This document shows positions 44,838-53,253 of a DNA stretch of 64,000 bases, piece after piece. This stretch comes from Oscillospiraceae bacterium. Its GTDB lineage: Bacteria > Bacillota > Clostridia > Oscillospirales > Acutalibacteraceae. Position 1 is the first letter of the stretch. Each line of letters begins with the position of its first letter. Both the position numbers and the translations under genes were made by a program. The notes beneath the pieces are model-generated. The model saw only the letters and a program-made list of their open reading frames with translations, was not told the DNA's origin and ran no database searches. The DNA lies in the NCBI GenBank assembly GCA_015066395.1, contig SVOL01000010.1, forward strand, positions 1 to 64,000, written 5' to 3'.

Positions 44838-45386
44838 CTAATTTGCAACCTGCACCATTGCAGGACGGACGACCGTATCACCGATCTTATAGCCTTTTTG
44901 AAGCACCTGAGATATTACGTTTTCGCCCATTTCGGGGTCCTCAATATGCATTACCGCTTGATGAAGATTGGGGTCAAAGGTCTCACCGACCTCACCGATA
45001 GTAACAAGTCCCAGCTTGCCGACGACCTCGTTGAGCATTTTAACGGTCAGCTCAATGCCCTTTGCATAATCGGCACTTTCGGGATCGAAAGAATGTGCGC
45101 GGTCAACGTTGTCGAAGATCGGCAAAAAGTTTTTGAGCATTTCGGCCTTTGCGTACTCTGCAACCGAAATTCTTTCCTTTTCGGTGCGGCGCTTGAAGTT
45201 GTCAAACTCAGCCGCAGTACGAAGTAACAGATCCTTTTGTGCCTGGAGTTCTGCCTTTAAAGCATCCAGCTCGCTTTGCTTTTTTGACTTGGCCTTTTTC
45301 GGAGCCTTTTCGGTCGCCGAAGTGCTTTCGGTCGCCGCAGTCTCTTCGCAAGGCTCAGCAGTGTTAGTGTTCTTTTCTTCTGCCAA
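44838..45386 (-). CDS. grpE: Nucleotide exchange factor GrpE
   Basis: Releases ADP from DnaK. The 182-residue protein has an acidic/low-complexity N-terminus, a long coiled-coil (about 38-90, with [18 protein letters not shown]), and the beta-wing domain with [20 protein letters not shown] and [20 protein letters not shown], the family signature. It lies between hrcA (13-base gap) and dnaK. Confidence 0.97.
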   Translation of the reverse strand: MAEEKNTNTAEPCEETAATESTSATEKAPKKAKSKKQSELDALKAELQAQKDLLLRTAAEFDNFKRRTEKERISVAEYAKAEMLKNFLPIFDNVDRAHSFDPESADYAKGIELTVKMLNEVVGKLGLVTIGEVGETFDPNLHQAVMHIEDPEMGENVISQVLQKGYKIGDTVVRPAMVQVAN

Positions 45387-45399
45387 AACTATCTTCCTT

Positions 45400-46440
45400 T
45401 CAATAATTTTCGTCTAAGTCGCGAATAGCCTGGGTCATAACGGCTCCAAGTCTGCCCGCAAAGTATTCAAGACTCGGTATCAGCTGTTCATAGGCCATTC
45501 GAGTAGGTCCTAAAACACCGATCCGACCGATGTCCTCACCGCCGATATCGTACTTTGCAACTACAATATTGGACGGTTTGAGTTCGTCTATACCTGTTTT
45601 ATCACCAAAAACGACCTCAGTGCGTTGTCTTGTTCCTGCAAGCAACGAGAATAGCAATTCCTGCCTTGTGAACAGTTCCAAGATCGCCCTTGCATCGTAT
45701 TCGTTGGAATAGCATTTCATTAGGTTTGACTCGCCTTTTATGCTGATAGTTCTCGACCTCAGCTCCTCAACCATTTCAAAAATGCTGGATAAAAGCGGTG
45801 TAATAAATAAAGCCAAACTGCTGTTTTTTGCAACCAGAGTCTGCAGGAAAGCAGGTGTAAACTCCGATAGCGAGGTCCCGATGATGTTCACCGAAACCAG
45901 TCGGTCAAACTGCACCAAAAATTCGGGCGACAGACTAAACACACTTCGGCAAATACGGCTTCTTGCCAGACCGTCGGAAGTTATCAGCAACAAAAGCACG
46001 GTTTTTGAACCCATCGGCAATATTTCAACACGTCTTACATAAGCCTCTTCCCTTGTGACAGTTGCCATTATAGCAGGAAAACCTGTCAGATCGGACAACA
46101 ACTGACCTGCGATAGATGCCAAATTTTCGGGGTCCTTTGCGGCATCGAGCAACATATTATCAATGATAAGCTTCAGATCATCGGGAACATCACGGCGGTT
46201 CATCAAACGGTCGAAGTAGAATGAATAGCCGACTGAAGTGGGAACTCTGCCCGCTGAGGTATGCGGCTGTTCAAGCAGTCCCAACTCACAAAGCTCGCTC
46301 ATTTCATTTCTGAGCGTCGCCGACGAAACACCTAAATTAGTGAGTTCAATGAGTGCCTTGGAACCAACCGGCTCGCCGGTTTTAATAAAGTTCCTTATAA
46401 GTGCCGCTAAGATTATTTTCTTACGCTCGCTTAAGTCCAC
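45400..46440 (-). CDS. hrcA: Heat-inducible repressor HrcA
   Basis: Binds CIRCE to repress hsp70/hsp60 operons. The 346-residue protein has an N-terminal winged helix (LTNLGVSSATLRNEMSEL, LEQPHTSAGRVPTSVGYSFY) and the C-terminal GAF-like domain ending GAVMTQAIRDL. The start is GTG at 46440 after GAGG. It is the first gene of hrcA-grpE-dnaK-dnaJ, with a perfect CIRCE 34 bases upstream, so it represses its own operon. Confidence 0.96.
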   Translation of the reverse strand: MDLSERKKIILAALIRNFIKTGEPVGSKALIELTNLGVSSATLRNEMSELCELGLLEQPHTSAGRVPTSVGYSFYFDRLMNRRDVPDDLKLIIDNMLLDAAKDPENLASIAGQLLSDLTGFPAIMATVTREEAYVRRVEILPMGSKTVLLLLITSDGLARSRICRSVFSLSPEFLVQFDRLVSVNIIGTSLSEFTPAFLQTLVAKNSSLALFITPLLSSIFEMVEELRSRTISIKGESNLMKCYSNEYDARAILELFTRQELLFSLLAGTRQRTEVVFGDKTGIDELKPSNIVVAKYDIGGEDIGRIGVLGPTRMAYEQLIPSLEYFAGRLGAVMTQAIRDLDENY

Positions 46441-46473
46441 CCATTCCTCACCCCGTTTAGTTTTATTTCAAGG

Positions 46474-46500
46474 TTAGCACTCTGCGCCCACGAGTGCTAA
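46474..46500. promoter_or_regulatory. CIRCE operator
   Basis: A perfect inverted repeat TTAGCACTC-N9-GAGTGCTAA, immediately downstream of the hrcA -10 region: the HrcA binding site. Confidence 0.98.
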
Positions 46501-46505
46501 CGATT

Positions 46506-46536
46506 ATTATATTAGCATAAATTTTCCATTTGTCAA
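46506..46536 (-). promoter_or_regulatory. hrcA operon promoter
   Basis: On the minus strand TTGACA (46531-46536) precedes TAATATAAT. The -10 may be TAATAT (spacing 16) or TATAAT (spacing 19). The transcript would start at or near CIRCE. Confidence 0.7.
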
Positions 46537-46565
46537 TAGTTTTAACAAAAATTTCATAAATATTT

Positions 46566-46582
46566 TTTGACTTTCTTTGACC
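46566..46582. promoter_or_regulatory. CtsR box upstream of hrcA
   Basis: The minus strand reads GGTCAAA-GAA-AGTCAAA, a full CtsR heptad repeat, about 30 bases upstream of the hrcA -35. It suggests CtsR as well as HrcA control, although the box does not overlap the visible promoter. Confidence 0.75.
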
Positions 46583-46603
46583 TTCGCGATTGTGTGACAA
46601 AAT

Positions 46604-46633
46604 AGCGGTCACCCGAAAGCTCGGATGACCGCT
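46604..46633 (-). terminator. Terminator of the TIM-barrel epimerase gene
   Basis: AGCGGTCATCCGA / TTCGGGTGACCGCT forms a 13-bp stem with one wobble, followed by ATTTTGT on the minus strand, directly after the gene's stop. Confidence 0.75.
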
Positions 46634-46637
46634 GAAA

Positions 46638-47522
46638 TCACTCTTCGTATTTATATTTCTCAATTTTGTCAATAAGATGTCGGCCGATGTCGTGAAGATA
46701 ACAGCAAAGTGACTGAACGGTGTCCTCATTGACATTTTTGAACGCGCTGTTTGCCTCAAAAGTGAAATCGCCGCTATAATCGATTTCAGCCAATGCACGG
46801 CACACATCGTCCCAATCAATAACACCTAAATACGGTGTAAAAGGTGCCAGATGATAGTCAGAACGATTATCGTTATCGTGAACGTGCAGTGCCTTTACCC
46901 TATGCCCCATCGCACGCAGGACGTCTGCAGCAGTCTGTCCGCCGACAAGTCCGCAATGACCGATATCAACGCAAGCTATAAAGTGCTCGTCCTTCATCAT
47001 ATCTACATATTCATTAAATTCCTCAGGTCTCGAACAGGTACTGTCATTGCATCTGCCGTCATACCCCTGGAACATATTTTCAATAGCTATTTTAATATTG
47101 TACTGTTCAGCGTAAGGCAAAAGCCTTTTATAAAACTCATAGTTCGTTGCTTTCAAGATTTCGGGATTGCCCTCTTCCTTATATAAAAGATGCTGATTGG
47201 GATGCACAACGACCAACTTTGCACCCATTATCGCCGATGCGTGAATATCCTTAACTATTCTCTCGAAAACAGCTTCCGTTTTCTCTGCTTCTTCGAAGGA
47301 AGTCGGATAGACCGCGTGGGTCTGGTTTATCTCAATTCCGCATTCTTCGGCAAAATCCCTTACCTGCTCCGCAACCTTTTCATAATCCAGATCGGTATTT
47401 TTAACGCATTTTGACGGGCTGGTTATATCGACACAGTCAAACCCGGCATTGCTGATAAACTCAATGGCTCTGAAAACGCCGAATTTGCCCGATATAGGTC
47501 CTGTGTTCGTAGATAGTCTCAT
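46638..47522 (-). CDS. Sugar-phosphate isomerase/epimerase-like TIM barrel
   Basis: A 294-residue protein of the AP-endonuclease-2/xylose-isomerase-like superfamily. It begins MRLSTNTGPISGKFGVFRAI. Metal ligands are suggested by KLVVVHPNQ (His), IAIENMFQG (Glu), CVDIGHCG (Asp/His), ALHVHDND (His) and FTFEANS (Glu). Such proteins isomerise or epimerise sugars or sugar acids; the substrate is unknown. GGGAG precedes the ATG at 47522. It stands alone between the heat-shock operon and the divergent aconitase gene. Confidence 0.85.
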   Translation of the reverse strand: MRLSTNTGPISGKFGVFRAIEFISNAGFDCVDITSPSKCVKNTDLDYEKVAEQVRDFAEECGIEINQTHAVYPTSFEEAEKTEAVFERIVKDIHASAIMGAKLVVVHPNQHLLYKEEGNPEILKATNYEFYKRLLPYAEQYNIKIAIENMFQGYDGRCNDSTCSRPEEFNEYVDMMKDEHFIACVDIGHCGLVGGQTAADVLRAMGHRVKALHVHDNDNRSDYHLAPFTPYLGVIDWDDVCRALAEIDYSGDFTFEANSAFKNVNEDTVQSLCCYLHDIGRHLIDKIEKYKYEE

Positions 47523-47661
47523 TTTTATCAACTCCCAATGCATTTTACCTCATTATTATACCACCGCGTGTTAAAAAGTCAAACAATTATAGAAATTTAA
47601 GCCAAAACCGTTGAAACTTATAAAAATTTTTAACAAACTTTAAAATATCTCTTATTTTAAA

Positions 47662-47679
47662 GTGTTAAATGATTGACAA
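47662..47679. promoter_or_regulatory. Candidate Rex-binding site at the acn promoter
   Basis: GTGTTAA-ATGA-TTGACAA approximates the Rex operator TTGTTAA-N4-TTAACAA (three mismatches) and covers the -35 of the acn promoter. rex is the third gene downstream, which makes autoregulation by NADH/NAD ratio plausible but unproven. Confidence 0.35.
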
Positions 47680-47701
47680 TTTTGATGATTTGTGGGATAA
47701 T
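47673..47701 (+). promoter_or_regulatory. Promoter of acn-icd(-rex)
   Basis: TTGACA (47673-47678) and GATAAT (47696-47701) separated by 17 bases. Confidence 0.8.
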
Positions 47702-47734
47702 ATATATGTATTTTAAAATATTGGAGTGAATCAA

Positions 47735-49672
47735 ATGGGTTTAACCATCGCGCAGAAAATCATCAAGGCCCATCTTGTTGACGGCGAAATGATCGCAGGA
47801 CAGGATATAGGCATTAAAATCGACCAAACACTCACTCAGGATGCTACAGGTACTATGGCATACCTGGAGTTTGAAGCTATGGGCGTTGACCGCGTCAAAA
47901 CCGAACGTTCCGTTGCTTACATAGACCACAATACTCTGCAGACCGGGTTTGAAAATGCCGACGATCACAGATTCATTCAGTCGATCGCCAAAAAGCACGG
48001 CATTTACTATTCACGACCCGGCAACGGCATTTGCCATCAGGTTCATCTTGAACGCTTCGGCAAGCCCGGCAAGACACTTATAGGCTCTGACTCGCACACA
48101 CCTACCGGCGGCGGTATCGGTATGCTTGCCATCGGCGCAGGCGGTATGGACGTTGCGGTTGCTATGGGCGGCGGTGCTTACTACATTCCGATGCCCCGTA
48201 TGATCCGCGTTAATCTTACGGGCAAGCTTTCGCCCTTTGTTTCGGCTAAAGACGTTATTTTGGAAGTCTTACGCATTTTGACCGTTAAAGGCGGCGTCGG
48301 TTACATAGTTGAATATGCAGGCGAAGGTGTTAAGACACTTTCTGTTCCCGAGCGTGCAACCATTACAAATATGGGTGCGGAACTCGGTGCGACTACATCT
48401 ATCTTCCCTTCCGACGAGATCACCCGTGCCTTCTTAAAGGCTCAGGACAGAGAAGAAGATTTCACTGAACTTTCAAGCGATGCGGACGCAGTTTACGACA
48501 AGGAGATCGACATTGATCTCTCAGCGCTCGAGCCTATGGCTGCTATGCCTCACATGCCCGATAACGTAAAAAAGATCAGCGATATCGGCAAAATGAAGGT
48601 CGACCAGGTGCTTATCGGCAGCTGTACCAACTCTTCACTTTACGATATGCTTAAGGTCGCTGAGATATTTGATGGCAAGACGGTTGATCCTTCAGTTTCT
48701 GTAGGTATCGCTCCCGGCTCGAAGCAGGTATTCAATATGCTGGCTGAGTGCGGTGCGCTTTCCAAACTCATCGCCGCAGGTGCGAGAATTTTAGAATGTG
48801 CTTGCGGTCCTTGTATCGGTATGGGTCAGTCGCCCAATTCAAAGGGTATTTCTCTTCGTACTTTCAACCGTAACTTTGAAGGCCGTTCGGGCACTGCCGA
48901 CGCAGGTGTTTACCTTGTAAGTCCCGAGACTGCTGCCGCGGCGGCTCTTACCGGTTATCTCACCGATCCGAGAACGCTCGACGCAGACATCTCTAAGATC
49001 ACTCTGCCCGACAAGTTCCTTATAAATGACAATATGGTTGATGCTCCTGCATCAGTTGAGGAAGCTAAGGACGTCGAGATCCTTCGCGGACCCAACATCA
49101 AGCCTTTCCCCAAGACTGAACCTTTGGCAGATACCATCAGCGCTAAGGCAGTTTTGAAGGTCGGCGATAATATTACCACCGACCATATTATGCCTGCAGG
49201 CGCCAAGATACTTCCCTACCGTTCCAACATTCCGTATCTTTCCAACTTCTGCTTCACCCGTTGTGATGAGCAGTTCCCCGAAAACTGCCGCAAGGAGGGC
49301 AAGGGAATCATCATCGGTGGCGAAAATTACGGACAGGGTTCCTCACGCGAGCACGCCGCTCTCGTTCCGTTGCATTTAGGTATCAAGGCAGTCATCACCA
49401 AGTCGTTTGCACGTATCCACGTTGCTAACCTTATCAACGCAGGTATCGTGCCGATGGTCTTTAAAAACGCAGAAGATTACGACAAGATCACTCAGTTTGA
49501 TGAGCTTGAACTGCCCAACATCAGACAGTCTATTGAAAACGGAGAGACCGTTATTCTTAAAAACATAACAACCAACGAAACCTATGAGGTCGTGCCTCAG
49601 CTTTCGGGTCGCTCCAAGGATATCATCCTTGCAGGCGGACTGCTCAGCTACACCGGCCTTTCATCTAAATAA
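47735..49672 (+). CDS. acn: Aconitate hydratase, short clostridial form
   Basis: Isomerises citrate to isocitrate through a 4Fe-4S cluster. The 645-residue protein is of the shorter putative-aconitase/homoaconitase type. It shows GSDSHTPTGGGIGMLAIGAGG, cluster Cys in LIGSCTNSS and ECACGPCIGMG, and the C-terminal swivel domain with GENYGQGSSREHAALVP. The ATG at 47735 has GGAG eight bases upstream; an in-frame GTG at 47726 does not. icd follows after 13 bases, giving an oxidative route from citrate to 2-oxoglutarate. Confidence 0.95.
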   Translation: MGLTIAQKIIKAHLVDGEMIAGQDIGIKIDQTLTQDATGTMAYLEFEAMGVDRVKTERSVAYIDHNTLQTGFENADDHRFIQSIAKKHGIYYSRPGNGICHQVHLERFGKPGKTLIGSDSHTPTGGGIGMLAIGAGGMDVAVAMGGGAYYIPMPRMIRVNLTGKLSPFVSAKDVILEVLRILTVKGGVGYIVEYAGEGVKTLSVPERATITNMGAELGATTSIFPSDEITRAFLKAQDREEDFTELSSDADAVYDKEIDIDLSALEPMAAMPHMPDNVKKISDIGKMKVDQVLIGSCTNSSLYDMLKVAEIFDGKTVDPSVSVGIAPGSKQVFNMLAECGALSKLIAAGARILECACGPCIGMGQSPNSKGISLRTFNRNFEGRSGTADAGVYLVSPETAAAAALTGYLTDPRTLDADISKITLPDKFLINDNMVDAPASVEEAKDVEILRGPNIKPFPKTEPLADTISAKAVLKVGDNITTDHIMPAGAKILPYRSNIPYLSNFCFTRCDEQFPENCRKEGKGIIIGGENYGQGSSREHAALVPLHLGIKAVITKSFARIHVANLINAGIVPMVFKNAEDYDKITQFDELELPNIRQSIENGETVILKNITTNETYEVVPQLSGRSKDIILAGGLLSYTGLSSK

Positions 49673-49685
49673 AGAGGTGTCAATT

Positions 49686-50855
49686 ATGAATGAAGCATTA
49701 ATCAAAGAATCTGTTGCAAAATTTGAAGCACTTATCCGCGAACAGCAGGAAAGAGCTGAAAAAATCAAGTCCGAAAAGGAATTTGTTGATTACAAAAATC
49801 TTGATAAACTGATCATCGGCGTTTGCGGCGGTGATGGTATCGGTCCTGTTATCACCCACGAAGCCGAGCGTGTTCTTCGCTTCCTTTTGAAGGACGACGT
49901 TGACGCAGGCAAGATCGTTTTCAATGAGATCGACGGACTGACCATTGAGAACCGTGCCGCCGTCGGCAAGGCTATCCCCGATGACGTTTTGGCAGAACTC
50001 AAAAAGTGTCACGTCATTTTGAAGGGACCCACCACCACTCCCAGAGCCGGCGATCCCTGGCCCAACATCGAGAGTGCCAACGTTGCAATGCGTAAAGAAC
50101 TCGACCTCTTTGCAAACCTTCGTCCCGTCCGTGTTCCCGAGCAGGGTATCGACTGGACCTTCTTCCGTGAGAACACCGAGGGTGGCTATGCTGTAGGTTC
50201 AAAGGGTCTCAATGTTTCCGACGACCTTTCCATCGACTTTGTCGTAACCACCACCGAAGGTTGCGAGAGAATTGCACGTTTGGCTTATGAATACGCCAGA
50301 AATAACGGCAAGAACCGTGTTTCCATCATTACCAAGGCCAACGTAATCAAAACTACCGACGGTAAGTTCTTGAAGATCTGCCAGAACATCGGCAAGGAGT
50401 ATCCCGAGATCACCACCGACGACTGGTACATTGATATTACCACCGCAAAGCTCATTGACGAGAAGCGCAGAAGAGACTTTAAGGTATTCGTTCTTCCCAA
50501 CCTCTACGGCGATATCATCACCGACGAAGCCGCTGAGTTCCAGGGTGGCGTCGGCACCGCAGGAAGTGCCAACATCGGCAAGAAATACGCTATGTTTGAG
50601 GCTATTCACGGCTCTGCTCCCCGTATGGTTTTGGAAGGCAGAGACAAGTTTGCCGATCCCTGCTCGATGCTCAGAGCCGCAGTAATGCTCCTCTCTCACA
50701 TCGGCAAGCAGACCGAAGCCGACCTTTTGGAAAAGGCTCTCGACATCTGTATGTACTCCGAGAAGAAACTCACCATTACCGGCCGTGACACCGGTTGCAC
50801 CTGCACCGAATTCGGCGACTATGTAATGGAGACCGTCAAGAAATTAGCTCAGTAA
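49686..50855 (+). CDS. icd: Isocitrate dehydrogenase
   Basis: Oxidatively decarboxylates isocitrate to 2-oxoglutarate. The 389-residue beta-decarboxylating dehydrogenase shows GVCGGDGIGPVI, LKGPTTTPRAGDPWPN, the substrate-site FFRENTEGGYAVG, the Lys/Asp region IITKANVIKTTDG, metal-site LYGDIITDEAAEFQGG and FEAIHGSAP. The ATG at 49686 follows GAGGTG. The cofactor (NAD or NADP) is not decided from sequence; the position after aconitase supports isocitrate over isopropylmalate. Confidence 0.94.
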   Translation: MNEALIKESVAKFEALIREQQERAEKIKSEKEFVDYKNLDKLIIGVCGGDGIGPVITHEAERVLRFLLKDDVDAGKIVFNEIDGLTIENRAAVGKAIPDDVLAELKKCHVILKGPTTTPRAGDPWPNIESANVAMRKELDLFANLRPVRVPEQGIDWTFFRENTEGGYAVGSKGLNVSDDLSIDFVVTTTEGCERIARLAYEYARNNGKNRVSIITKANVIKTTDGKFLKICQNIGKEYPEITTDDWYIDITTAKLIDEKRRRDFKVFVLPNLYGDIITDEAAEFQGGVGTAGSANIGKKYAMFEAIHGSAPRMVLEGRDKFADPCSMLRAAVMLLSHIGKQTEADLLEKALDICMYSEKKLTITGRDTGCTCTEFGDYVMETVKKLAQ

Positions 50856-50896
50856 CACCGTAAGAGACATTAAGTCAAAAGAAAGGAGCAAATTTA

Positions 50897-51532
50897 ATGC
50901 TCAAGGCGACTTCAGTTTCCAACTCTGTTATCAAGCGCCTACCCCGATACTACCGTTTTTTAGGCGATCTGCAAACTAAAGGACTAAGCCGCATTTCGTC
51001 TAAAGAACTTTCAAAAAGAATGGGACTTACTGCAAGTCAGATAAGGCAGGACCTTAACTGCTTCGGTGAGTTCGGTCAGCAAGGCTACGGCTATAATATT
51101 GAACTGCTCCGCGATGAAATAGGCAAAATTTTGGGATTGCAAACGTCCAAAAAGGCCATTTTGATCGGTGCAGGTCATATGGGACGTGCTCTCACAATGC
51201 ACTTCGATATGTCCGAAAAGGGCTTTAATCTCATTGGAATCTTTGATAAGAAGCCATCTCTTTCAGGACAGACTATCCAGGATCTTCCTATTCACGGTAT
51301 GGACCGTTTGGATGAGTTCTGCCGAGAAAATAAGCCGCATATTGCGATTCTTTGTATCCCTAAAGAGTCGGCACACGATGTGACCGAAACTTTAGTAAAA
51401 TTGGGTGTCAAAGGCTTCTGGAACTTCAGCCATTATGACCTATCTGTTGATTTCCCCGACATTATTGTCGAAAACGTGCATTTAAGCGACAGTCTTATGA
51501 CGCTGTGCTACAACGTAACACATAACGAATAA
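50897..51532 (+). CDS. rex: Redox-sensing repressor Rex
   Basis: Dimeric repressor released from DNA by NADH. The 211-residue protein has an N-terminal winged helix (RISSKELSKRMGLTASQIRQ, DLNCFGEFGQQGYGYN) and a Rossmann domain with AILIGAGHMGRAL. GAAAGGAG precedes the ATG. It lies 41 bases after icd, probably in the same transcript, fitting control of carbon and redox flow. A strong terminator follows. Confidence 0.95.
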   Translation: MLKATSVSNSVIKRLPRYYRFLGDLQTKGLSRISSKELSKRMGLTASQIRQDLNCFGEFGQQGYGYNIELLRDEIGKILGLQTSKKAILIGAGHMGRALTMHFDMSEKGFNLIGIFDKKPSLSGQTIQDLPIHGMDRLDEFCRENKPHIAILCIPKESAHDVTETLVKLGVKGFWNFSHYDLSVDFPDIIVENVHLSDSLMTLCYNVTHNE

Positions 51533-51533
51533 C

Positions 51534-51567
51534 AAAAAACCGGCGTGCTGCGGCACGCCGGTTTTTT
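51534..51567. terminator. Terminator after rex
   Basis: AAACCGGCGTGC-TGCG-GCACGCCGGTTT: a perfect GC-rich stem with A- and T-tracts. Confidence 0.95.
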
Positions 51568-51582
51568 ACAAGTAAAAAGGTA

Positions 51583-51612
51583 TTGAAAACTACCGGTCAG
51601 ATGCTGTATAAT
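51583..51612 (+). promoter_or_regulatory. Promoter of the yihY-like gene
   Basis: TTGAAA (51583-51588) and TATAAT (51607-51612), 18-base spacing. Confidence 0.7.
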
Positions 51613-51663
51613 ATAATTGTGATCGTACTGCAAAACACCATTTTAAAGTGAAGGTGAATTCTG

Positions 51664-52566
51664 TTGTCAGTTGATTTGATGCAAAAACCGAAGCACAGCC
51701 AATCGCAACCGCCAAAACGGATGCTGAAAAACACCCTGCGCTTGCTGGCTGTCAATTTCTACGAACACAATGTCGGCAAAAATGCCGCGGCTTTGGCCTA
51801 CTATCTGCTTTTTTCGCTGTTCCCTCTGCTTATTTTTATTACTAACCTTGTCGGTTTGCTGGACTTAGATGTGCATTCCATAACCGGAGCGTTACAACAG
51901 ATCTTACCGGGTGACATCATCGGTATCATCGAGGCATACCTTGACTATATATCCAATACCTCAAGCCATACACTTTTATGGTTTTCTTTGGTATTCTCAA
52001 TATGGTTTCCTTTGCGCGCCGCTCAAGGCCTGATGGACGATGTGAGGAGAGCATATCACCTCGGCACTCCGAAACGCCCTGTAGCATACATAATAAAGCA
52101 GGTCATTTACACAGTGGTTTTCCTTGTGGTAATAGTGCTCACCCTTCTCCTTTCCATCATGGGTCAGCGGGTTTTAAGTTTCATCGGCAGCCTTATCGTG
52201 GGAAGTCCGTCGCAAACCTCCGACAGTTTACTGACGTTATGGCAATATTTGCGATTTCTGCCGATCGCACTTTTGATGGTGGTTGCAATAGGAACACTTT
52301 ACTCAGCCGCTCTCGATAAGCGGCCAAAGGTAAAAACCGTCTTACCGGGCATCATTTTTGCATTATTCGGCTGGATGATACTCAGTATCGGATTTTCGTT
52401 CTACATAGAAAATTTTGCACACTATTCGTTAATATACGGAACTTTGGGTGCGGTGATAATACTGCTGACATGGCTTTATATGACGGCGGTAATACTGATA
52501 CTCGGTGCCGAGTTGAACGCAATTCTGTCGGACCTAAAACTTGAAAACGATAAAGAAAAGCCGTGA
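51664..52566 (+). CDS. YihY/BrkB-family membrane protein
   Basis: A 300-residue membrane protein with about six helices and the family block GKNAAALAYYLLFSLFPLLIF near residue 40, FSLVFSIWFPLRAAQGLMDD in the middle and TWLYMTAVILILGAELNA at the end. YihY proteins were once misnamed RNase BN; their function remains unclear, with transport or envelope roles proposed. The start is TTG at 51664 (AAGGTG seven bases upstream); an ATG five codons later is an alternative. The stop lies in the terminator hairpin shared with yjbQ. Confidence 0.9.
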   Translation: MSVDLMQKPKHSQSQPPKRMLKNTLRLLAVNFYEHNVGKNAAALAYYLLFSLFPLLIFITNLVGLLDLDVHSITGALQQILPGDIIGIIEAYLDYISNTSSHTLLWFSLVFSIWFPLRAAQGLMDDVRRAYHLGTPKRPVAYIIKQVIYTVVFLVVIVLTLLLSIMGQRVLSFIGSLIVGSPSQTSDSLLTLWQYLRFLPIALLMVVAIGTLYSAALDKRPKVKTVLPGIIFALFGWMILSIGFSFYIENFAHYSLIYGTLGAVIILLTWLYMTAVILILGAELNAILSDLKLENDKEKP

Positions 52567-52583
52567 CAAAAGTCACGGCTTTT
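52557..52583. terminator. Bidirectional terminator, yihY/yjbQ
   Basis: AAAAGCCGTGAC-AAA-AGTCACGGCTTTT: a perfect stem lying across the yihY stop codon, serving both convergent genes. Confidence 0.88.
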
Positions 52584-52601
52584 AAATTTGATAACCTTAA
52601 A

Positions 52602-53222
52602 TTATCTCTGCTGCTGGAGATCGTAATGAACGTCGTAAGCCTTTTCCTCGTCGGTGAACTTATGACGGGTGTCGATAACCTTGCCGTCGTTCCACTTTCT
52701 GTCGCCCACATCCTCTGCAGTACCCATGACGGTGATGTTGACCTGTCTGCGGCGAGCGATAACGTGATCCCAGTCGATGAAGTAGATATGAGCGAACAAG
52801 CCGCCGTCTACCTGACCGTCCTTAATGGTCATGGTCTCGCTTCTGCCGAAGAAGCAGCTGCGCAAGTGACCGTCGGTGTTCATGCTGGAGTAGTCGCCGG
52901 GCTCATTTACCCAACGACCGTACTGAGCATGGATAGGACCGGGATGACGGTACTGATGCTCCTCAGCAAAGTCGGGGATCATCTTTCTCATAATGTCGAG
53001 AAGATCATGCTGTAAGTATTCAAGATCAAAAGTGTCGATATCGTGCGAGCACTCCTGAACCATAACCGAGCAGGTAGTATGGTGAGAAACGATTGCTACA
53101 GTACCGTTCTTGATACCGGAAGCAGCAACGATTTCCTTAACTTCCTTAGAAATGTCGTGGAAAGTGGGGATCCAACCTCTGGACTGAAGCTCCAATTCCT
53201 TCTGATAAATTTTAAATTCCAT
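52602..53222 (-). CDS. YjbQ-family protein, extended form
   Basis: A 206-residue UPF0047/YjbQ protein (annotated elsewhere as 'secondary thiamine-phosphate synthase enzyme'; true role uncertain). Conserved blocks are visible: VSHHTTCSVMVQE, MNTDGHLRS (HxxHxxx-type pocket His) and the C-terminal FIDWDHVIARRRQVNITVMG. It is about 65 residues longer than the usual 135-140 because of an insert near 75-105 and a C-terminal extension. GGAGG precedes the ATG at 53222. It follows the TIM-like gene, suggesting a role in the neighbouring sugar-phosphate cluster. Confidence 0.85.
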   Translation of the reverse strand: MEFKIYQKELELQSRGWIPTFHDISKEVKEIVAASGIKNGTVAIVSHHTTCSVMVQECSHDIDTFDLEYLQHDLLDIMRKMIPDFAEEHQYRHPGPIHAQYGRWVNEPGDYSSMNTDGHLRSCFFGRSETMTIKDGQVDGGLFAHIYFIDWDHVIARRRQVNITVMGTAEDVGDRKWNDGKVIDTRHKFTDEEKAYDVHYDLQQQR

Positions 53223-53253
53223 TTTTGTTACCTCCAAAAATTTTATTTGTTAT

